The notes below the pieces were generated by a model. That model had not been told where the DNA came from, ran no database searches, and worked only from the letters and a program-made list of their open reading frames with translations. Positions 60,843 to 64,000 of a stretch of DNA of 64,000 nt are shown in pieces. The position numbers were made by a program, and so were the translations under genes. The first letter of the stretch is position 1. Each line of letters starts with the position of its first letter. The stretch is from the NCBI RefSeq assembly GCF_003984625.1, contig NZ_RWKH01000023.1, positions 38,217-102,216 on the forward strand, written 5' to 3'. The stretch is from Variovorax sp. DXTD-1 (lineage in GTDB: Bacteria > Pseudomonadota > Gammaproteobacteria > Burkholderiales > Burkholderiaceae_C).

Positions 60843-61079
60843 TTGGCCCGCTCGAACGTCGTCGAGACATCTAAGCTCCAAGTCACCGTGGATGCCACCA
60901 CGGACCGCCTCATTGACGAATTGGCCAGGATAGGTATTCATGGCACTTCAAAGGCAGAGGTAGCATGCTCAATCCTTCGCATGTGGCTTTGGGACAATCA
61001 AGAAAAGTTGATGCAGAACGGCGTGTTCGTGGCCCCTGAAAATGCTCCGCGTTCGCGATCAATCGCAAACAAGCGTTAG
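60843..61079 (+). CDS. Small ribbon-helix-helix-like protein
   Basis: The 78-residue protein has a beta-strand (SKLQVTVDATT) then two helices (LIDELARIGI and SKAEVACSILRMWL), the layout of ribbon-helix-helix proteins, but I cannot prove DNA binding. The only start is a TTG at 60843 with GGGG eight bases before. It precedes the TIGR04255 gene by five bases and may regulate the cassette. Confidence 0.6.
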   Translation: MARSNVVETSKLQVTVDATTDRLIDELARIGIHGTSKAEVACSILRMWLWDNQEKLMQNGVFVAPENAPRSRSIANKR

Positions 61080-61084
61080 TAGTT

Positions 61085-61831
61085 ATGGTCGCCGCAAGAC
61101 ACTTAGAACACGCGCCCATCAGGGAAGGCATGGTCGACATTCAGTTTGAGCCCCCAATCCCTCTGGAACGGATTGAGCGCTTCGCAGACTCTCTTGCCAC
61201 TGAATTTCCGAAGCGGACTCGCTTATGGCAACACTCGTTTGGCGTTGAGATAAGCACCGGCGGCAAGCACAACGCAGCTAGTGAGGGAACGCCTTTAGGG
61301 GTTCGCCTTGAGTCCGATCCCTCCGGGAGAATCTTGTCGATTCGCACAAATGGCTTCGCGTTTAGCCGACTGGCTCCCTACGAGGATTGGGCCGATTTGC
61401 GAGAAACAGCCAAAACTGTCTGGGACAGGTTCGTCGTCGATGTTCAGCCGGAAGTAGTCAGTCGCATGGCGGTCCGGTTCATCAATCTCTTGCCATTGCC
61501 GGCACCCTTCAACGACTTTTCGGAGTACCTTACTGCGGCCCCAAATGTTCCTCCCAATTTGCCTCAAGGACTTTCCGCATTTCTTCAGCGCGTGGTGATC
61601 GTTGATCCCGCCCAGAATCGAAAGGCGATAGTTACGCAGGCGCTGGAGGAATCGCAGAGTAGTGTACAAACCGGGACCGTCGGGATTTTCCTGGACATCG
61701 ATACGTTCCGGGTGGCCCGCGTCGACTCACCAAGCCCTGAAGTGTGGGCGGCACTCGACCAGCTTCGCGACTTCAAGAACGCAATCTTCTTTGATCACAT
61801 CACCGAAAAAACTGCGGAGCTATTTCAATGA
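61085..61831 (+). CDS. TIGR04255 family protein
   Basis: The 248-residue protein matches the TIGR04255 family, with the N-terminal LEHAPIREGMVDIQFEP and the middle VSRMAVRFINLLPLP block. Family function is unknown; members are common in accessory DNA and are often followed by one or two unrelated small genes, as here. It overlaps the next gene by ATGA. No signal or membrane part is seen. Confidence 0.8.
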   Translation: MVAARHLEHAPIREGMVDIQFEPPIPLERIERFADSLATEFPKRTRLWQHSFGVEISTGGKHNAASEGTPLGVRLESDPSGRILSIRTNGFAFSRLAPYEDWADLRETAKTVWDRFVVDVQPEVVSRMAVRFINLLPLPAPFNDFSEYLTAAPNVPPNLPQGLSAFLQRVVIVDPAQNRKAIVTQALEESQSSVQTGTVGIFLDIDTFRVARVDSPSPEVWAALDQLRDFKNAIFFDHITEKTAELFQ

Positions 61832-62295
61832 GCACACTTGACGCTACATACGTCCCGCTGTCAGCAGGCTTGTCCAACTACGGCATTGGTCCCGAGGCAA
61901 CCAAGCTCGGGGCGATGCTCGCGGATGCTCTGAGCCCCCTCAGCCGGCAAAATCCGATCGAACCAGCCATCCACGACTTGTACACACTGAGACAAGAATC
62001 CGAGGCAGATGAGGGCGCCTCGTTGACAGCAGAGATGCTCGAAATAGGTAAACGATTTCTGCTCGCTTGGCCGAAGACGCTCCCGGCTCCTGAGCTTGCT
62101 TTGGATCATGACGGCGAGGTCACCTTCGACTGGTCAGCTTCTCATAGGCGCGTGTTCTCAGTAAGCCTTCGCTCTGACGGACGTGTGTCATATGCCGGGC
62201 GTCTAAGTGCAAGGAGAACTGTCCATGGAACTGAAGCTTTTGATGACTCGGTTCCTGAACAGATTGTTGAGGCCGTTAAACAGCTCTACGCCTGA
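61828..62295 (+). CDS. TIGR04255-linked hypothetical protein
   Basis: The 155-residue protein has a mainly helical first half and a beta-rich second half (GEVTFDWSASHRRVFSVSLR, then VSYAGRLSARRTVHG). It overlaps the TIGR04255 gene by four bases and the next gene by 71. I do not recognise it, but the same type of partner is seen next to this family elsewhere, which is a recollection and not a search. Confidence 0.62.
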   Translation: MSTLDATYVPLSAGLSNYGIGPEATKLGAMLADALSPLSRQNPIEPAIHDLYTLRQESEADEGASLTAEMLEIGKRFLLAWPKTLPAPELALDHDGEVTFDWSASHRRVFSVSLRSDGRVSYAGRLSARRTVHGTEAFDDSVPEQIVEAVKQLYA

Positions 62296-62746
62296 GCAAC
62301 CTGAACCTCAGCTCGAGCTTGCCGAGCCGCTCCTGCCGGCCGCGCTCGGTGCGGACGAATATGTCGCTCGTTTTGTATTCAGCGAGCGCCACATCGACAA
62401 GAAGTTTCGAAATGTGAAATGGCAAGGGTTCATGCCCATGCTCTACGAGGGAAATTTTGAAACGTCGGTTTGCCGAAACACCGGGATCCAAGAGAGCAGA
62501 GTTTGGGAGCTATCGCGAGTTTGCCGTCATCCGATGCAGGCTCTTGCGAGAGCTGATGTCGGCATAGTCGTAGCCCACGAAGCCCTGCTTATGGCGCAAG
62601 CAGCCCCTCAACCAAACTATGCTGAGCATGCCGTTATCTTGGGTTGGCCACCGATCACGAATGACGACAAGTCACCACAGATGATGGCTGCGACGCTGCT
62701 AGCTACAAGCGCGCAGACGATCTCACCGCCGCAGCTCTTGAGCTAA
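62225..62746 (+). CDS. Third gene of the TIGR04255 cassette, unknown
   Basis: The 173-residue protein starts at the ATG at 62225, with AAGGAGA upstream, inside the previous gene. After an amphipathic N-terminus it has a conserved-looking segment VARFVFSERHIDKKFRNVKW and SRVWELSRVCRHP. It is not recognised. The 71-base overlap in a different frame with the gene before it shows tight coupling. Confidence 0.62.
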   Translation: MELKLLMTRFLNRLLRPLNSSTPEQPEPQLELAEPLLPAALGADEYVARFVFSERHIDKKFRNVKWQGFMPMLYEGNFETSVCRNTGIQESRVWELSRVCRHPMQALARADVGIVVAHEALLMAQAAPQPNYAEHAVILGWPPITNDDKSPQMMAATLLATSAQTISPPQLLS

Positions 62747-62782
62747 ATGCCTTAATGTAGAAGGGCCATCTTGTCGGAATTC

Positions 62783-62878
62783 ATGATCGATTTCGTGTTG
62801 ATGTTTTCCGAGGGCGTCAACGCTGGGCTGGCCTCTGCACAAGAGGGAAGTTCAGTACAACTCGCCGGATCGAAGTAA
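62783..62878 (+). CDS. Micro-ORF coupled to the NERD gene
   Basis: A 31-codon frame (MIDFVLMFSEGVNAGLASA at the start) ends with TAATG, sharing bases with the NERD gene ATG. It may be a leader peptide that helps translation of the NERD gene, or chance. The stretch 62747-62782 before it has no other feature. Confidence 0.35.
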   Translation: MIDFVLMFSEGVNAGLASAQEGSSVQLAGSK

Positions 62879-63801
62879 TGGGAGAAATCGCCCAGCAAGT
62901 TGGCATCATTGTCGGTCTGCTTGCCGCAAGCTTCGCCGGGCCACTGCTAGCCATTGGCTTTCTGGTCGCTCGCAAGCGCCGCGCGAGGGCTCGTCGTCGA
63001 TCACCTGTTGCGATCGATCTTCTTCGTAGTCCCGGGCATACGATCCGAGAGCAGCTCGACGAAGTCGGCATCGACGTGCTCACCAATGTATTTCTATTGA
63101 TGCTGATCCCGCTGCTGGCGCTCGCTACCTTCCTTGCACAAAGCCACCTGCGTGGCCTCCAGGGAATGATGCCTCTGAGCCCCATCTATGTGGTTTTGGT
63201 TTTGAGTTTTGTCGCCGTCATGGTTCGCAAGCTTTGGAGGGCGGGCGGGCAACTTGACAAGCTCAAGGCCGGCTACGACGCCGAGCTGGCCGTGGGGCAG
63301 GAACTCGATCAACTGATGCGTCAAGGCGCATATGTGTTCCATGATTTTCCAGCGGACGGCTTCAATATCGACCATGTCGTGATCGCTACCACAGGCGTTT
63401 TCGCGGTGGAGACCAAGGGTTTCACAAAGCCGAACCGAGGGCTCGGCAGAGCCGATGCGACCGTGGCGTTCGATGGCAAGGTATTGAAGTTCCCCACGTG
63501 GACGACCAAGGAACCGCTGGAGCAGGCCGAGCGGCAGGCTGACTGGCTCGCCAAATGGTTGACAAGCGCGACCGGCAGCCCGGTTTATGCGCTTCCCGTA
63601 CTGGCACTGCCGGGCTGGTTCGTCGAACTCAGTGGTCGGAGCAACGTAAATGTTTACAGTGGAAGACAACTGTCTCAGTTGCTGAGATCTCGGGGTGCCA
63701 AGCCTCTGTCCGACCAGGATATTCAACGCGTCGCACACCAGGTGCAACAGCGTTGCCGCACGGTTGCGCCGAAGTACTCCGACAAGGAGAAAGCGTCTTG
63801 A
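62878..63801 (+). CDS. Membrane-anchored NERD-domain nuclease
   Basis: The 307-residue protein has about three N-terminal membrane helices (residues 8-30, 70-86, 102-116) and a cytoplasmic NERD domain (about 125-250), a PD-(D/E)XK-related nuclease fold. Residues seen are Glu135 (YDAELAVG), Asp165 (FNIDHVVI) and Glu178-Thr-Lys180 (VETKGF). The family is thought to process nucleic acids and is often in defence or mobile regions. The start at 62878 is coupled to the micro-ORF stop. Confidence 0.8.
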   Translation: MGEIAQQVGIIVGLLAASFAGPLLAIGFLVARKRRARARRRSPVAIDLLRSPGHTIREQLDEVGIDVLTNVFLLMLIPLLALATFLAQSHLRGLQGMMPLSPIYVVLVLSFVAVMVRKLWRAGGQLDKLKAGYDAELAVGQELDQLMRQGAYVFHDFPADGFNIDHVVIATTGVFAVETKGFTKPNRGLGRADATVAFDGKVLKFPTWTTKEPLEQAERQADWLAKWLTSATGSPVYALPVLALPGWFVELSGRSNVNVYSGRQLSQLLRSRGAKPLSDQDIQRVAHQVQQRCRTVAPKYSDKEKAS

Positions 63802-63866
63802 GCGCAGCCGTTGCACAGGCGCAAGCACGGACCGCCCAGTCTTAGGCCGGAACTACGTAAAGCCAC

Positions 63867-64000
63867 ATGCGGTACTGGTGGGTTAACCAGAATCAAACCT
63901 ACCGCCACGAGGTGCTCGGCGGTCAAGCAAAAAGCATCGCCAATCGTTCTTGCCAACGAATACGGTCCGCACTTGAGAACTGTGAACCCCGGGAGCCGAT
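63867..64000 (+). pseudogene. 5' end of an HNH-type restriction gene, damaged, cut by window edge
   Basis: The start MRYWWVNQNQTYRHE is the characteristic N-terminus of a group of HNH restriction-like proteins with an EVE/PUA-like domain. After residue 16 the frame loses likeness, and another frame gives HLRTVNPGSR, similar to the expected MREVxPGD block, so a deletion and a frameshift are likely. The window ends inside it. Between the NERD stop and here (63802-63866) nothing was seen. Confidence 0.45.

Larger units (their letters stand above)
36168..64000 (+). mobile_element. Tn7-like transposon inserted after gyrB, defence-rich cargo (partial)
   Basis: The gyrB-side end is at 36168; I searched by eye for the inverted AAGTGAAAAA repeats in the rest of the window and did not see them, so the far end probably lies beyond 64000. 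The core operon tnsA-tnsB-tnsC-tniQ-tniQ2 reads away from gyrB, as in Tn7 relative to glmS. Cargo lies both between the end and tnsA and after the operon: R-M genes, a Gabija-like pair, Abi-alpha, a TIGR04255 cassette and a NERD nuclease. Base composition is visibly lower in GC than the chromosomal part. Nested within is an IS21-family element. Cargo to the right of 46502 is assigned to the element by inference. Confidence 0.72.

Overview
The window is high-GC DNA from a betaproteobacterium of the order Burkholderiales, most like Comamonadaceae (Variovorax and relatives). This rests on gene order (lptD-surA-rsmA, metW-metX, lptC-kdsC-kdsD, mnmE-yidC-yidD-rnpA-rpmH, then dnaA-dnaN-gyrB) and on protein features such as the long GyrB with a TOPRIM insertion. 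No species call is possible from the window alone.

Bases 1-36163 are ordinary chromosome around the replication origin. A secreted barnase-type RNase and its barstar inhibitor come first. Then follow outer-membrane biogenesis genes (lptD, surA), 16S rRNA methyltransferases (rsmA, rsmE), a cell-wall sugar kinase (amgK-like), two M20 peptidases, an MFS transporter, a bactofilin, a voltage-gated-type ion channel and the methionine genes metXW. Next are a manganese exporter of the GDT1 family, a glycine-rich RNA-binding protein, Kdo/LPS genes (kdsD-kdsC-lptC), a CPA2 antiporter, mnmE, the membrane insertase cluster, and the origin with dnaA, dnaN and gyrB. Two riboswitches are readable: a SAM-II aptamer plus intrinsic terminator before metX, and a yybP-ykoY (Mn2+) aptamer before the GDT1 gene.

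Five bases after the gyrB stop codon the character changes abruptly. A Tn7-type terminus (TGTCGGGCGACAC followed by three AAGTGAAAAA repeats, spaced 20 and 23 bp) starts at 36168. Everything from there to the window end reads as a Tn7-like transposon and its cargo; the far end was not found and probably lies beyond 64000. The transposition genes form one overlapping operon, tnsA-tnsB-tnsC-tniQ-tniQ2 (39664-46502). The second TniQ carries a long tail of tandem helix-turn-helix modules and is the natural candidate for recognising the 3' end of gyrB, by analogy with TnsD and glmS.

The cargo is largely anti-phage in appearance: an unrecognised gene and an orphan PD-(D/E)XK-like protein (36317-38411), a module of two DNA adenine/cytosine methyltransferases with an HNH nuclease and two small genes (46669-51127), and a Gabija-like pair (OLD nuclease plus UvrD helicase, 51347-55665). 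After these come a frameshifted uracil-DNA glycosylase, an Abi-alpha family gene, a complete IS21-family element (58231-60736), a TIGR04255-type cassette behind a LexA-box-like site, a membrane NERD nuclease, and the start of a damaged HNH-type gene at the window edge. No CRISPR array, cas gene or tRNA was seen.
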